From Formosa sediminum (lineage in GTDB: Bacteria > Bacteroidota > Bacteroidia > Flavobacteriales > Flavobacteriaceae): a stretch of 64,000 nucleotides of DNA. Every line of letters begins with the position of its first letter. The stretch's first letter is position 1. Positions 1 through 9,248 of the stretch are shown piece after piece. The stretch lies in assembly GCF_007197735.1 (NCBI RefSeq), contig NZ_CP041637.1:806001-870000 (forward strand), given 5' to 3'. The position numbers and the translations under genes are program-made. A model generated the notes under the pieces. It was not told where the DNA came from and did not search any database. It saw only the letters and a list, made by a program, of their open reading frames with translations.

Positions 1-917
1 CAGTTTGTAGAACAACAACCGTCCATTTCTGCTTTACACTTTTCACATTGAATGAATAGTAAATGACAAGCATCATTAGCACAGTTTACATGTGTATCTG
101 CAGGTGCACCACATTGGTGGCAACACGCTATAACATCATCTGTTATACGTTCTGAGCGACGTTCGTCAAACACGAAGTTCTTTCCTAAGAATTTATTTTC
201 AAGTTTACTTTCGTTTACTTGTCTGGTATATTCAATGATTCCGCCTTCTAGCTGAAATACATTTTTAAAGCCTTTATGTTTAAAGTAGGCACTAGCTTTT
301 TCGCAACGAATCCCACCAGTACAATACATCACTAGTTTTTTATCGTCTTTAAATTCCTTTAAATCATTTTCAATAATAGGTAACGATTCCCTGAAGGTAT
401 CGACATCTGGACGACGTGCATTTTTAAAATGTCCGATTTCACTCTCGTAATGATTACGCATATCAACAAGAATGGTATTTTCGTCTTCTATCAATGCGTT
501 AAACTGAATGGCGTCTACGTGTCTACCTTTATTGGTAACGTCGAAAGTCTCGTCGTTTAAACCATCGGCAACAATTTTATCACGTACTTTAACTTTCAAT
601 TTTAAAAACGACATATTATCCTGCTCTACAGCAATATTTAATCGAATGTCTTTTAAAAATGAAATAGAATCTAAATGCGTTTTAAACTCATTAAAGCGAT
701 CTGCTGGTAAAGATAATTGCGCATTGATCCCTTCGTGAGCGACATAAATTCTTCCGAGAACGTCTAAAGCGTCCCATGTAATAAATAATTGATCTCTAAA
801 TGATTGAGGACTTTCAATCTTGGCGTACTGATAAAAAGAGAGTGTTAATCGATCTTTTCCTGCTTTTTCGATTAACTCTGCACGTTCTTTAGCACTTAAT
901 TTATTGTACAGTTGCAT
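1..917 (-). CDS. trhO: tRNA uridine 5-oxyacetic acid-type hydroxylase TrhO (rhodanese family), 3' end missing
   Basis: TrhO (YceA/UPF0176) hydroxylates uridine 34 of certain tRNAs in an O2-dependent reaction. I translated this from the sequence: it opens with ATG at 917 and runs open for 305 codons to the window edge. An acylphosphatase-like N-terminal domain is followed by a rhodanese domain with the active-site loop CTGGIRCEK (Cys about residue 199). A cysteine-rich tail follows (CCHQCG, then CANDAC, CEKC and GCC), which is typical of the longer members and probably binds zinc. It diverges from recA. Its own promoter is readable at 954-983. The stop codon lies outside the window, so only a few C-terminal residues are missing. 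Confidence 0.93.
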   Translation of the reverse strand, partial: MQLYNKLSAKERAELIEKAGKDRLTLSFYQYAKIESPQSFRDQLFITWDALDVLGRIYVAHEGINAQLSLPADRFNEFKTHLDSISFLKDIRLNIAVEQDNMSFLKLKVKVRDKIVADGLNDETFDVTNKGRHVDAIQFNALIEDENTILVDMRNHYESEIGHFKNARRPDVDTFRESLPIIENDLKEFKDDKKLVMYCTGGIRCEKASAYFKHKGFKNVFQLEGGIIEYTRQVNESKLENKFLGKNFVFDERRSERITDDVIACCHQCGAPADTHVNCANDACHLLFIQCEKCKAEMDGCCSTN

Positions 918-953
918 GCTATACTAATGTGTTAAGGTTAAAAAATATTTTTG

Positions 954-983
954 CAAAGGTACATTAATTAGGTAAAACACAAA
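954..983 (-). promoter_or_regulatory. Bacteroidota-type promoter of trhO
   Basis: On the minus strand, TTTG (983-980), an 18-base spacer and TACCTTTG (961-954) match the Bacteroidota vegetative consensus TTTG-N17-23-TAnnTTTG. The box lies 37 bases before the trhO ATG. No equally good match was found for the divergent recA. Confidence 0.75.
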
Positions 984-1189
984 TTTTATAGCGAAAAAGG
1001 ACTTCATTTATTCAATAATAACATAAAATACACTCGTATAATCTTACAATTATCTTTTTACAACCAATATTTTTACTTATTTTATTAGGTAGATTCTGAA
1101 CCTGACAAAAGGTTGCAGAATAAAGTTATTAGATGAGCAAAAGAAATAGTATTTTAGCAGCTCTTATTTCAGTATAAAAACACAATTAA

Positions 1190-2197
1190 ATGAGCAAGGA
1201 AAAAGAAGCAAAATTAAAAGCACTACAGCTTACTTTAGATAAACTAGACAAGACTTACGGTAAAGGTACTGTAATGAAAATGAGTGATAAAGCTGTGGTA
1301 GACATTGAAGCGATACCAAGCGGATCTTTAGGTTTAGATTTAGCTTTAGGTGTTGGCGGTTACCCAAGAGGACGTGTTATAGAAATATACGGACCAGAAT
1401 CTTCTGGTAAAACAACATTAACATTACATGCTATTGCCGAAGCTCAAAAAGCTGGTGGTATTGCGGCTTTTATTGATGCCGAGCATGCTTTTGATAGATT
1501 TTACGCAGCTAAATTAGGCGTAGATATAGATAATTTAATTATTTCTCAGCCAGACCACGGAGAACAAGCCTTAGAAATTGCCGAAAATTTGGTGCGTTCT
1601 GGAGCTATTGATATTGTTGTTGTCGATTCGGTTGCTGCTTTAACACCAAAAAGTGAAATTGAAGGAGAAATGGGAGATTCTAAAATGGGATTACATGCCC
1701 GTTTAATGTCTCAGGCACTTCGTAAACTTACAGGATCTATTAGCAAAACTAACTGTACCATGTTTTTCATTAACCAATTGCGTGAAAAAATTGGTGTTAT
1801 GTTTGGAAACCCAGAAACTACCACAGGTGGTAATGCTCTAAAATTCTATGCATCTGTGCGTTTAGACATCCGTAGATCTACACAAATTAAAGATACTAAT
1901 GGTGATGTTATGGGTAACAAAACTAAAGTAAAAGTGGTTAAAAATAAAGTAGCTCCACCATTTAAGACAGCAGAATTCGATATTATGTATGGCGAAGGTG
2001 TATCTAAAGTTGGAGAAATTTTAGACTTAGCTGTAGAGTTAGATATTGTTAAGAAAAGCGGATCGTGGTTTAGCTACCAAGATACTAAACTAGGACAAGG
2101 TCGTGATGCTGTAAAAATCATGATAAAAGATAATCCGGAATTATTTGAAGAACTTGAAGTCAAAATTAAAGACGCTATTAAAGCCATGAAAGAATAA
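1190..2197 (+). CDS. recA: Recombinase RecA
   Basis: RecA forms ATP-dependent filaments on single-stranded DNA and drives homologous recombination and repair. The 335 residues contain the Walker A motif GPESSGKT (about 68-75), a Walker B region (VVVDSVAAL), the L2 DNA-binding loop region ([16 protein letters not shown]) and the usual short acidic/lysine-rich C-terminus. Length and motifs are complete and the ATG start is unambiguous. It is a single-gene unit that ends in a strong hairpin terminator about 58 bases downstream. I see no LexA-type operator upstream, which fits Bacteroidota, where a classical LexA regulon is generally absent. The nearest -7-like sequence (TATTTTAG, 1150-1157) is one base off consensus. 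Confidence 0.98.
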   Translation: MSKEKEAKLKALQLTLDKLDKTYGKGTVMKMSDKAVVDIEAIPSGSLGLDLALGVGGYPRGRVIEIYGPESSGKTTLTLHAIAEAQKAGGIAAFIDAEHAFDRFYAAKLGVDIDNLIISQPDHGEQALEIAENLVRSGAIDIVVVDSVAALTPKSEIEGEMGDSKMGLHARLMSQALRKLTGSISKTNCTMFFINQLREKIGVMFGNPETTTGGNALKFYASVRLDIRRSTQIKDTNGDVMGNKTKVKVVKNKVAPPFKTAEFDIMYGEGVSKVGEILDLAVELDIVKKSGSWFSYQDTKLGQGRDAVKIMIKDNPELFEELEVKIKDAIKAMKE

Positions 2198-2254
2198 CGT
2201 TTTAAGTAAACGCATATTCTATTTAACTCATTAATATTCAAAAAAGAGTAAACA

Positions 2255-2284
2255 AATCCCGATTAACTTTTCGGGATTTTTTGG
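2255..2284 (+). terminator. Intrinsic terminator after recA
   Basis: AATCCCGA (2255-2262) pairs with TCGGGATT (2271-2278) around an 8-base loop. A T-rich tract follows at once. It separates recA from the lipoprotein/sigma operon. Confidence 0.88.
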
Positions 2285-2339
2285 TTTTAAACGCAACCTT
2301 TTTAAAGTAAATACATCTAAAAAGAAAAACCTTACACAC

Positions 2340-2804
2340 ATGAAAAAATTACTTTTATTATTTATTGCAACATTAACCTTAACATCTTGTGATACAGACG
2401 ACGACTATTCAGGTTATACTTACGAATATTTAACTACTGAAAACGCTACTGTACCTGAAGATATGGAAGTGGGTGAATCTTATAAAATTTACATCACCTA
2501 CATTCAACCTACAAGCTGTTATACCTTTGACTCGCTCTATTACTATAAAACAACAGAAGTTTTAGAAGACGAAGAAGGCGAAGAGTTACCATTTACAACC
2601 GAAGTACGAACAATTGCAGTTGTAAACAGAATTATAGAAAGTTCTGAAACGGAATGCGAAGACCTTAATGAGGAGACCGAAATTTCATTTACATTTATAC
2701 CAGAAGAAGCCGGTCCATATCTTTTTAAATTTTGGGCAGGAACAGATGAGAATGGCGAAGATGTATTTTTAGAATTTGAAAGAGATATAGTAAACGTACT
2801 TTAA
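2340..2804 (+). CDS. Small acidic lipoprotein of unknown function
   Basis: 154 residues. A signal peptide with the lipobox LTSC (lipidated Cys about residue 17) is followed by an Asp-rich stretch (DTDDD). Acidic residues right after the lipidated Cys resemble the Bacteroidota lipoprotein export signal, so the protein may be surface exposed. Four further cysteines sit in the mature part, two of them around a Tyr/Phe-rich segment. The body looks like an all-beta domain of a type found in many Bacteroidota hypothetical lipoproteins. I do not recognise a named family. The gene is 21 bases upstream of the ECF sigma gene and is probably co-transcribed with it, which suggests a role in the same envelope signalling or stress unit. 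Confidence 0.8.
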   Translation: MKKLLLLFIATLTLTSCDTDDDYSGYTYEYLTTENATVPEDMEVGESYKIYITYIQPTSCYTFDSLYYYKTTEVLEDEEGEELPFTTEVRTIAVVNRIIESSETECEDLNEETEISFTFIPEEAGPYLFKFWAGTDENGEDVFLEFERDIVNVL

Positions 2805-2825
2805 TAATTCTAATCAAAATTCCTT

Positions 2826-3368
2826 TTGAGTTTAGAGCAACTAATACACAATTGTAAACGAAACAAGCTTAAAGCACAAAGTGAATTATATACGCTTTAT
2901 TCAAGTAAACTATATTCAATTTGTTTAAAGTATTCTCGTAATACCGCAGAAGCACAAGATAATCTGCAAGATGCCTTTTTGACTATTTTTAGCAAAATCT
3001 CACAATACAAAAACAAAGGATCTTTTGAAGGTTGGATAAAAAGAATTACAATTAATACAGCTTTACAACGCTATCGAGAAAAAGGAATTTTTGACATTAT
3101 TAATGAAGATATTATAGACGACACTGTAGAGGTTAAAGACCATGAAAATATCTCTTTGGATTATCTTTTAGAATTAATTCAAACCTTACCAAACAGATAT
3201 AGATTGGTTTTTAACCTATATGTCTTAGATGGCTACTCTCACAAAGATATTTCTGAAATGTTAGATATCACAGTAGGCACATCTAAATCTAATTTAGCCC
3301 GTGCCAGATTAATTTTACAGAAAAAAATTGAAGAAGACAATCCTAATCTTGATTCACAATCTATCTAA
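2826..3368 (+). CDS. RNA polymerase ECF sigma factor (sigma-70 family), TTG start
   Basis: 180 residues with the two ECF domains. Region 2 (DNLQDAFLTIFSKI and the FEGWIKRITINTA segment) recognises the -10 element. Region 4 (LPNRYRLVFNLYVLDGYSHK to the IAEML-like helix and the TVGTSKSNLARAR recognition helix) contacts -35. The start must be TTG at 2826: an in-frame TAA lies 15 bases upstream and no ATG occurs before region 2. The stop overlaps the next ATG by one base (TAATG), so translation of the two is probably coupled. In this layout the next gene is the likely negative regulator, although it has no canonical zinc-binding anti-sigma motif. Confidence 0.9.
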   Translation: MSLEQLIHNCKRNKLKAQSELYTLYSSKLYSICLKYSRNTAEAQDNLQDAFLTIFSKISQYKNKGSFEGWIKRITINTALQRYREKGIFDIINEDIIDDTVEVKDHENISLDYLLELIQTLPNRYRLVFNLYVLDGYSHKDISEMLDITVGTSKSNLARARLILQKKIEEDNPNLDSQSI

Positions 3369-4747
3369 TGAGTGATAAAAAACACATAGACCGTTTATTT
3401 CAAGAACAATTAAAAGATCTTGATAAAGCTCCAGACCCAAAAGTTTGGAATGCTATCGAGCAGAAATTGAAAGAAAAAAAGAAAACCAAACGCATTATTC
3501 CTATTTGGTGGTACGGGACTGGTGCTGCTGCGCTTTTAATACTGTCTTTAGCTTTAATTCGCTTTATAAATCAAGAAAACACGTTAACACCTTTTTCCCC
3601 AAATATAATTATAGCAGACACACCTGAATCTGATACATCTAATACTAACAGACCTACCAAACACTTAATTGATTCTATTAAAACAAAAAGTGCGTTTAAA
3701 AACAAAGCAAAAATCAGTAATATCACAACCACAAAGCCTAATATAAAAAAGACAAAAAAAATCTTGGAGCACAGTAAAAATAATGCTTTACAGCCTACAT
3801 ATACGTTTTCAAAACAACAAAGCTCACCTACAGACAATACAGTTGCTACAAAAGAGTCTAATAATATTGACAACAAAAACAACACTGCTTTAACACATAC
3901 TCCAACAGAACAAAAACAGGCAACACCTGATAAAACCACTACAGAAGAACAACCCCCAAACACTTTAAGTATAGAAGAAGCCATTGCGAGCACAGAACCT
4001 ACACCTAAAGAAAAAAAACAGACAAAAAAATGGGATATACAACCTAATGTAGCTCCGGTGTATTACAACAGTTTTGGATCAGGATCCCATTTAGATGACC
4101 AATTTATAAATAATTCTAAAACAGGTGAAATAAACACTAGTTATGGTGTAAATGTGGGCTATGCAGTTAATGAAAGATTAAAAATAAGATCTGGTGTAAA
4201 TAATTTATCCTTAAGTTTTAACACAAATGATATTGTTTCTAGTAGCAATACACTTGCATCACACACAAGCAATATTGCAAATTTAGCTGTATCTAACCAA
4301 GGGGAAAACTTGGCTTTTTTTAGTAACAATAATAGCTCTAGCTTTTTAGATACACCTTTCGTTACCTCAACTAGCAGTAGCAGTAGCAGTAGTGAAATTA
4401 ATCAAAGTATTAGCTATTTTGAAGTTCCACTTGAGCTAGAATATCATCTTGTTAACACACGTATAAGAATTAGCTTAATAGGTGGTTTTAGCACATTTAT
4501 TTTAGATAATAACCGCGTTTATTCTGAAAGTAATAATAACAGAGTTTATATAGGTGAAGCAACCAATATAAACACCATTAGTTTTAGTACCAATTTTGGA
4601 ATTGGCTTAGATTACAACCTAACCAAACGTTTAAATATTAATTTAGAACCTACATTTAAATATCAATTAAATGCATTTAGCAATACGTCTGGTAGTTTTA
4701 GACCTTACATTATTGGAGTTTACACAGGGTTCAATTATCAATTTTAA
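3368..4747 (+). CDS. Sigma-linked membrane protein: inner-membrane helix, long linker, outer-membrane-type beta-barrel
   Basis: 459 residues in three parts. Residues 1-44 are a charged cytoplasmic segment containing a PKVWNAIEQKL helix. One transmembrane helix follows at about 45-66. Then comes a roughly 150-residue Thr/Asn/Lys/Gln-rich linker with low sequence complexity. Residues about 222-459 have the alternating pattern of a small outer-membrane beta-barrel and end in Phe, the usual last residue of such barrels. The gene overlaps the ECF sigma stop by one base, so by position it is the candidate anti-sigma. No FecR or zinc anti-sigma motif is visible. The N-terminal segment would have to do the sigma binding, which is inference. 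The Ser-rich stretch near residue 336 is encoded by a short tandem repeat. Confidence 0.8.
   Translation: MSDKKHIDRLFQEQLKDLDKAPDPKVWNAIEQKLKEKKKTKRIIPIWWYGTGAAALLILSLALIRFINQENTLTPFSPNIIIADTPESDTSNTNRPTKHLIDSIKTKSAFKNKAKISNITTTKPNIKKTKKILEHSKNNALQPTYTFSKQQSSPTDNTVATKESNNIDNKNNTALTHTPTEQKQATPDKTTTEEQPPNTLSIEEAIASTEPTPKEKKQTKKWDIQPNVAPVYYNSFGSGSHLDDQFINNSKTGEINTSYGVNVGYAVNERLKIRSGVNNLSLSFNTNDIVSSSNTLASHTSNIANLAVSNQGENLAFFSNNNSSSFLDTPFVTSTSSSSSSSEINQSISYFEVPLELEYHLVNTRIRISLIGGFSTFILDNNRVYSESNNNRVYIGEATNINTISFSTNFGIGLDYNLTKRLNINLEPTFKYQLNAFSNTSGSFRPYIIGVYTGFNYQF
4373..4393 (+). repeat. AGCAGT hexamer tandem repeat coding a serine run
   Basis: Three copies of AGCAGT plus one extra AGT encode seven consecutive serines within the barrel domain. 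Because the unit is six bases, slippage would change the length without shifting frame. Confidence 0.85.
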
Positions 4748-4843
4748 GACATTACAAAAAGCTGTTACTTTATTCTTTAATTTATTATTATGATAGTTAA
4801 CTACAATAGCTATAACACTTAATAAAACAATTAAGAGATTTAT

Positions 4844-5584
4844 TTATTTTTTAAATGCCTTTAATTGATTTAAAATAATATCGCGCGCTTGTGCTTTTAA
4901 AGCTTTACAATCGTCTTTAAGCGTAAGCCCATCTGTAGATAAGAATTTATGCATATGCACACGCATTTTGCCTGGACCTCCACTAAAAAAATCAAAAGAG
5001 AATCGTTTTTTATTATCGGCAAATGTAATAGGCACAACAGGAATGTTATGATTAATGGCTAAGCGAAAGGCACCATCTTTAAATTGATCGAGAAGGATAT
5101 CTTCGTCGGAAACACCGCCTTCTGGAAAAATGCAAATACTTAAACCCGATTTTAAACGGCGTTCTGCTTGTTCAAATACAGCATGCCTGCTCCTAAGACT
5201 ATCACGATCTACCAAAATACATGTACGCTTATAAAAGAACCCAAATAATGGCATTTTAGACAATTCTTTCTTACCTACAAACACAAATGGATTTTTAACA
5301 GTAACCAACATAAGCATAATGTCTGTCATAGACGTATGGTTGGCAATAAACATATAACTTTTATTAAGATCTGGAACCTCGTCACGAACAATTCGCCAAC
5401 AGAAGCCCATACCCACTAATATAAATTTAGACCACATTCTGGCCATTTTAAAAAAATATGGATACCATGATTCTTTTAATATAGAAATCAAAAGAAATGG
5501 CAAAAGCACCAAAATTGGTATAGCAACTAGAATATAGAACCACACCCGGTATAACACCCAAAATATATATTTAAATATTTTCAT
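4844..5584 (-). CDS. plsC: 1-acyl-sn-glycerol-3-phosphate acyltransferase (PlsC family)
   Basis: It transfers an acyl chain to lysophosphatidic acid, giving phosphatidic acid for phospholipid synthesis at the inner membrane. An N-terminal membrane segment (YIFWVLYRVWFYILVAIP) is followed by the catalytic NHTSMTD motif (HX4D) and by FPEGGVS, the glycerol-3-phosphate-binding block. Both are intact. I place the start at the ATG at 5584. A longer version beginning at TTG (5593) would add only three residues. Its 3' end faces that of the barrel gene with about 96 bases between them. Other members of this family acylate lysophospholipids or ornithine lipids, so the exact substrate is not certain. 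Confidence 0.88.
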   Translation of the reverse strand: MKIFKYIFWVLYRVWFYILVAIPILVLLPFLLISILKESWYPYFFKMARMWSKFILVGMGFCWRIVRDEVPDLNKSYMFIANHTSMTDIMLMLVTVKNPFVFVGKKELSKMPLFGFFYKRTCILVDRDSLRSRHAVFEQAERRLKSGLSICIFPEGGVSDEDILLDQFKDGAFRLAINHNIPVVPITFADNKKRFSFDFFSGGPGKMRVHMHKFLSTDGLTLKDDCKALKAQARDIILNQLKAFKK

Positions 5585-5692
5585 ACACACCAAAAATACA
5601 TAATTGTATTAAAAGTAAAAGTACAGATTACATGAATAAACTAGCTCAACACATTCAATATAAAAAGGGTTCATAACGTGAATAAAGTTCAT

Positions 5693-5720
5693 AAAAAAAC
5701 CTCTGCAAGCAGAGGTTTTT
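5693..5720 (-). terminator. Intrinsic terminator of the first T9SS cargo gene
   Basis: A 12-bp perfect stem (5695-5706 with 5709-5720) carries a 2-base gap as loop. On the minus strand it reads GCAGAGG followed by seven T. It starts 16 bases after the stop at 5736. The A/T symmetry makes it potentially bidirectional. Confidence 0.88.
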
Positions 5721-5735
5721 ACTGTTTATTTTTAA

Positions 5736-8700
5736 TTAATTTATAACTTTTTTCGTCACAACAACCCCGTCTTCCAAAACTATTGAAGTCAAATAAATTC
5801 CCTTGGAAAAATTAAATTGTGTTGATAGCTCACTGCTTTGATTACTTGATTTGTAATTTATTAATAGTTTACCACTAACATCATACACTTTAACGGCACT
5901 AATAGTTTTAAATGTTTTCACATTTAAAACACCATCATTAATATACACAAAAGTATTATTGGAGGCTGAATCGTTAACAGATAAAGCAGAACTAGCCGTA
6001 TAAGCTAAGATAAAACGATCGTTTGTAACTCCAGAAACTGCTGTAAATCTATAAGGAGAATCTCTTAAATTATGTTCAACATTTAAATAAGTATCTTTTA
6101 AATAAATGTCTTGACCTTCTTCAAAAATAGTTCCTTGAAGATTATTTATTCCTATTTTATACGTTGTTTGGTCTGATACATTTATTCCTAACGGCACTTC
6201 ATCTAAATTTGAAAAAGGTAACGGACGCCCTTGAATTACCATTTTATCATCATTAATTAACGAGTAAATCTTAAAGTCCTCATCGTTTGCATAGGTATCA
6301 TAGAGTCTATCTTTTCCTAAAGTAGCACCATCTGCATAACCTATTAATGCACTCGTAGACAAATTATTTTCATTAGTTAAATTTAACCAAATCAATTCCT
6401 TTTCTAGAGATAAAGTTGAATCCTCTTCTGTTGTCGTTCTAAAAAATTCTGAATTATTGTATGCTGCCTCTGTTGAATCAAAACGCAGATCGTTACTATA
6501 TGTTACAGTACCCCCATCTGAAGCAGAATCTAGTAGTTGCACAAAAAAGCCTTGCCCAGAAGCAATATACCCGTTAAAAGCATTAGGAATAGAAGATCCC
6601 AAAGCATTATAATTTACAAATTGATCACCATAATTATAAGTAGACTCTTCATAATACCCTGCTCCTAAACCTTCTGAAATTTCAACATCATGCATCCATA
6701 AACTTACATTTCCTTCTAAATTAGAGTTTTCTGTTAAAAACTTTATTGCACTTATTGCTGAAGGATAAGGATTTCCTAGAAAATTCTGATGCCTATCCCC
6801 CTCATCTTCAGGTAGCGGATTTGCAGACATTCTAACAGAAGTACTTATTGTGGTATTATTAGGAACTCCTGTAAAAATGGCAGTATAGGAATTTGCACCA
6901 GACGCTCCTGTTATAGACTCAGGAACTCTTGCAATATACCCTGCACCAACACGCATTGCCTCATTAACAACCTTTATCCAGTTTCCTGTAGATCCTGTTG
7001 TGTTTGTTTGTGTAGGATCCCATTTATACGCTCTTGAATTTTCAATATTATTTATATCGAAATTAGCTACAGGAGAAGACCAATACACATAATCGTAAGC
7101 ATGTAAATTTTCAGCCATACGTACTACATTTATGTCTCCTGAATTTATATTTCCATTTTCTTCGTTTATTTGTACTAAACTAGCATTGTTTTCTAAAGTA
7201 AATGTTCCTTTAGAAACAGTATTTCCGTCGTCTAAAGTTGTTGCATCTTCTACAGTTATTTCATTATATAACATAAGTGTTTTTCCAGAAGGAATAACCA
7301 CGTTTTTACCAGCCTTTACAGTACAATCACAACCAAATAGATCTACACTTTCATTATAATCTTCAGAAAATATTAAGCTTCTGTCTTCGTCGTTTACAGC
7401 AATGTTAAAATCAATATAGTCTTGATCGTAGTTCCAGGAAGTACCATCCCAATACGTTGGCACACCTCCTTCTGCAACTGTAATCACAGCATTTTCTGTA
7501 CCATAACCATTAGAAATTTCTAGTTTATACACACCTAAATCTTCACTATCGGCGTTACTAAGGGTATATGTATCTGTAGTAGCACCAGAAATGGCTACAT
7601 CGTCCTTGTACCATTGATAACTTAAGTCTTCAATAGGGTCTCCTGTTGCTGTTCCTCCTATACTAGCATTGACTTTTAGAACGATATCTGATGTTGCAGG
7701 AAGACGGCACAGATATCTAGACTCTATATACGAATCTACCACTGGAGCTCTAGATACAAACGCAGATGCGTTATAAGCCAAAAAAGCTAAATCTGCCGTT
7801 CCTCCTGCTGCTAAATTAATTTTATATACATCGTCTATATTAGAAGTAGTAATATCAAAATCATCAAAATGTAATGCAAATAATTTTAATGGTCTTGTTT
7901 CATTACTAGTTTGACCTCTACCTGTTGGCACCGCATCTTCATAACTTACATTATTAGTTACGCTAAACAAATCCATCCTCCACTCTGCCAGATTGTTTGT
8001 TGTTTGATCTATGTATAAACGAATAGGTGTCCCTACAACATTCCCTCTCTCGTCTTGATAATAATATATATCATACCCACCTGCTGCTGCTATTTGTGTA
8101 ATAATTAAATCTGGAACTATATCTCCAATGGCATTAGGCTCACCATCAGGACTGTTAAACTCTATACTAACATCACTATTAAAATTTGTAACACCGGTTC
8201 CTAAATCCAATCCATTTTTACCATCGGTTATCATTTCAAATATCTTTAAATCAGCTATTTTTGAATTTATAGATGTACCTTCTCCAACGATTCCATCTAC
8301 CAAATCTCCGACTTCTATAAAATTTGATGACGTTGTTTTCCCTACAATTCCATTAGTTGAATAAGCTCGAAACGTTTGTGCCTGAAAACTAATGCCTTTT
8401 GCCGTTAACAAATCATCATCTACACCTGTAGAATACGTGACCCCATTATAAGTAAATGCTAACAACTCCTGCCTGTCATTTGGCCATGTATTTTGATTGC
8501 TCGAGCTATACCAATTTGAACGCCAATATCCATTCCCATTGTAGTCCCAATTGGTAAATATTTCTGTTATTTTATCAAAATATTCACTACCAGACGACGC
8601 AGAACTTGATTTGTCTTTATAACCTATATAATCTATGGTAGTATCAACGCCTGAATCAAACGTTACACCAGATATTGAAATGGCTCTATTTGAAGTATTT

Positions 8701-8972
8701 GAAGTTCCTGTCTTAGAAACTTTTAAAGAAATCTGAGATGAACTTACTAAAGTAACGTCTGTTATTGATATATCATTTATTGATATACTATTTTTTATTG
8801 TATTATTAAAACCTGTACCAAAAATTGTAATTTTGGTTTGAGATGTTACCCTCGTTGGATAAATATCTGTAACGGTTTGAGCGAACAATGATGAGGTAAT
8901 AAATAGCAGTATAAAAGGTAATATTTTTTTAAATAAAAAAATATTACGAGGGGAAGAAGTAGTGTTTTTCAA
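5736..8972 (-). CDS. Large exported protein with TIG and Ig-like domains and a type IX secretion C-terminal signal (paralogue A)
   Basis: 1078 residues. A signal peptide ends about residue 31 (SSLFAQ). An IPT/TIG-like domain follows (IYPTRVTSQTKITIFGTGF). An Ig-like domain lies in the middle (LSYQWYKDDVAISGAT to LGVYKLEISNGYG). Next is a long region typical of Bacteroidota adhesin-like proteins (HAYDYVYWSSPV, GNPYPSAISA, GYIASGQGFFVQL). The C-terminus is a type A sorting domain (VKVYDVSGKLL ... GIYLTSIVLEDG ... TKKVIN), read by the T9SS for export and cell-surface attachment. The start must be TTG at 8972: an in-frame TAA lies upstream with no ATG between, and no internal Met precedes the signal peptide. 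It lies downstream of a same-strand paralogue and has its own terminator. The role is probably adhesion; no enzyme motif was seen. Confidence 0.88.
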   Translation of the reverse strand: MKNTTSSPRNIFLFKKILPFILLFITSSLFAQTVTDIYPTRVTSQTKITIFGTGFNNTIKNSISINDISITDVTLVSSSQISLKVSKTGTSNTSNRAISISGVTFDSGVDTTIDYIGYKDKSSSASSGSEYFDKITEIFTNWDYNGNGYWRSNWYSSSNQNTWPNDRQELLAFTYNGVTYSTGVDDDLLTAKGISFQAQTFRAYSTNGIVGKTTSSNFIEVGDLVDGIVGEGTSINSKIADLKIFEMITDGKNGLDLGTGVTNFNSDVSIEFNSPDGEPNAIGDIVPDLIITQIAAAGGYDIYYYQDERGNVVGTPIRLYIDQTTNNLAEWRMDLFSVTNNVSYEDAVPTGRGQTSNETRPLKLFALHFDDFDITTSNIDDVYKINLAAGGTADLAFLAYNASAFVSRAPVVDSYIESRYLCRLPATSDIVLKVNASIGGTATGDPIEDLSYQWYKDDVAISGATTDTYTLSNADSEDLGVYKLEISNGYGTENAVITVAEGGVPTYWDGTSWNYDQDYIDFNIAVNDEDRSLIFSEDYNESVDLFGCDCTVKAGKNVVIPSGKTLMLYNEITVEDATTLDDGNTVSKGTFTLENNASLVQINEENGNINSGDINVVRMAENLHAYDYVYWSSPVANFDINNIENSRAYKWDPTQTNTTGSTGNWIKVVNEAMRVGAGYIARVPESITGASGANSYTAIFTGVPNNTTISTSVRMSANPLPEDEGDRHQNFLGNPYPSAISAIKFLTENSNLEGNVSLWMHDVEISEGLGAGYYEESTYNYGDQFVNYNALGSSIPNAFNGYIASGQGFFVQLLDSASDGGTVTYSNDLRFDSTEAAYNNSEFFRTTTEEDSTLSLEKELIWLNLTNENNLSTSALIGYADGATLGKDRLYDTYANDEDFKIYSLINDDKMVIQGRPLPFSNLDEVPLGINVSDQTTYKIGINNLQGTIFEEGQDIYLKDTYLNVEHNLRDSPYRFTAVSGVTNDRFILAYTASSALSVNDSASNNTFVYINDGVLNVKTFKTISAVKVYDVSGKLLINYKSSNQSSELSTQFNFSKGIYLTSIVLEDGVVVTKKVIN

Positions 8973-9248
8973 TTGCGTAATAATAAAATGAATAATATAT
9001 TAACTTAATTTTACTACTAACATACAAATTTTGAAAAGATAAAGAATATAAATTAAATAAAAAAAATAAAAAATAAGTTTATCTAAACAAGAGCAGAAAA
9101 CACAGAACCCGCTTAATTAACACAAAATCAAATACTTATAATAACAAATAAAAACGAATCTACTCTTTAATCAGTTTTAATCGAGCATTCTTTTTATTAT
9201 AAAATTTTTTGTATTTAATTACAATGAGATGTTATTATTACTTGTCTT

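Noticed and set aside
1150-1157. TATTTTAG as the recA -7 element
   Set aside because: One base off TAnnTTTG and with no TTG at the usual -33 distance. Too weak to list as a promoter.
3571-3993. A 140-codon open frame on the minus strand opposite the linker of the sigma-linked barrel gene
   Set aside because: It is the antisense of a low-complexity Thr/Lys/Asn-rich segment. Its hydrophobic Val/Leu/Phe composition is the complement of that bias, and it has no family likeness.
4794-4803. TAGTTAACTA palindrome between the barrel gene and plsC
   Set aside because: Short, A/T-rich and between two convergent 3' ends, where an operator is not expected. No T run makes it a terminator.
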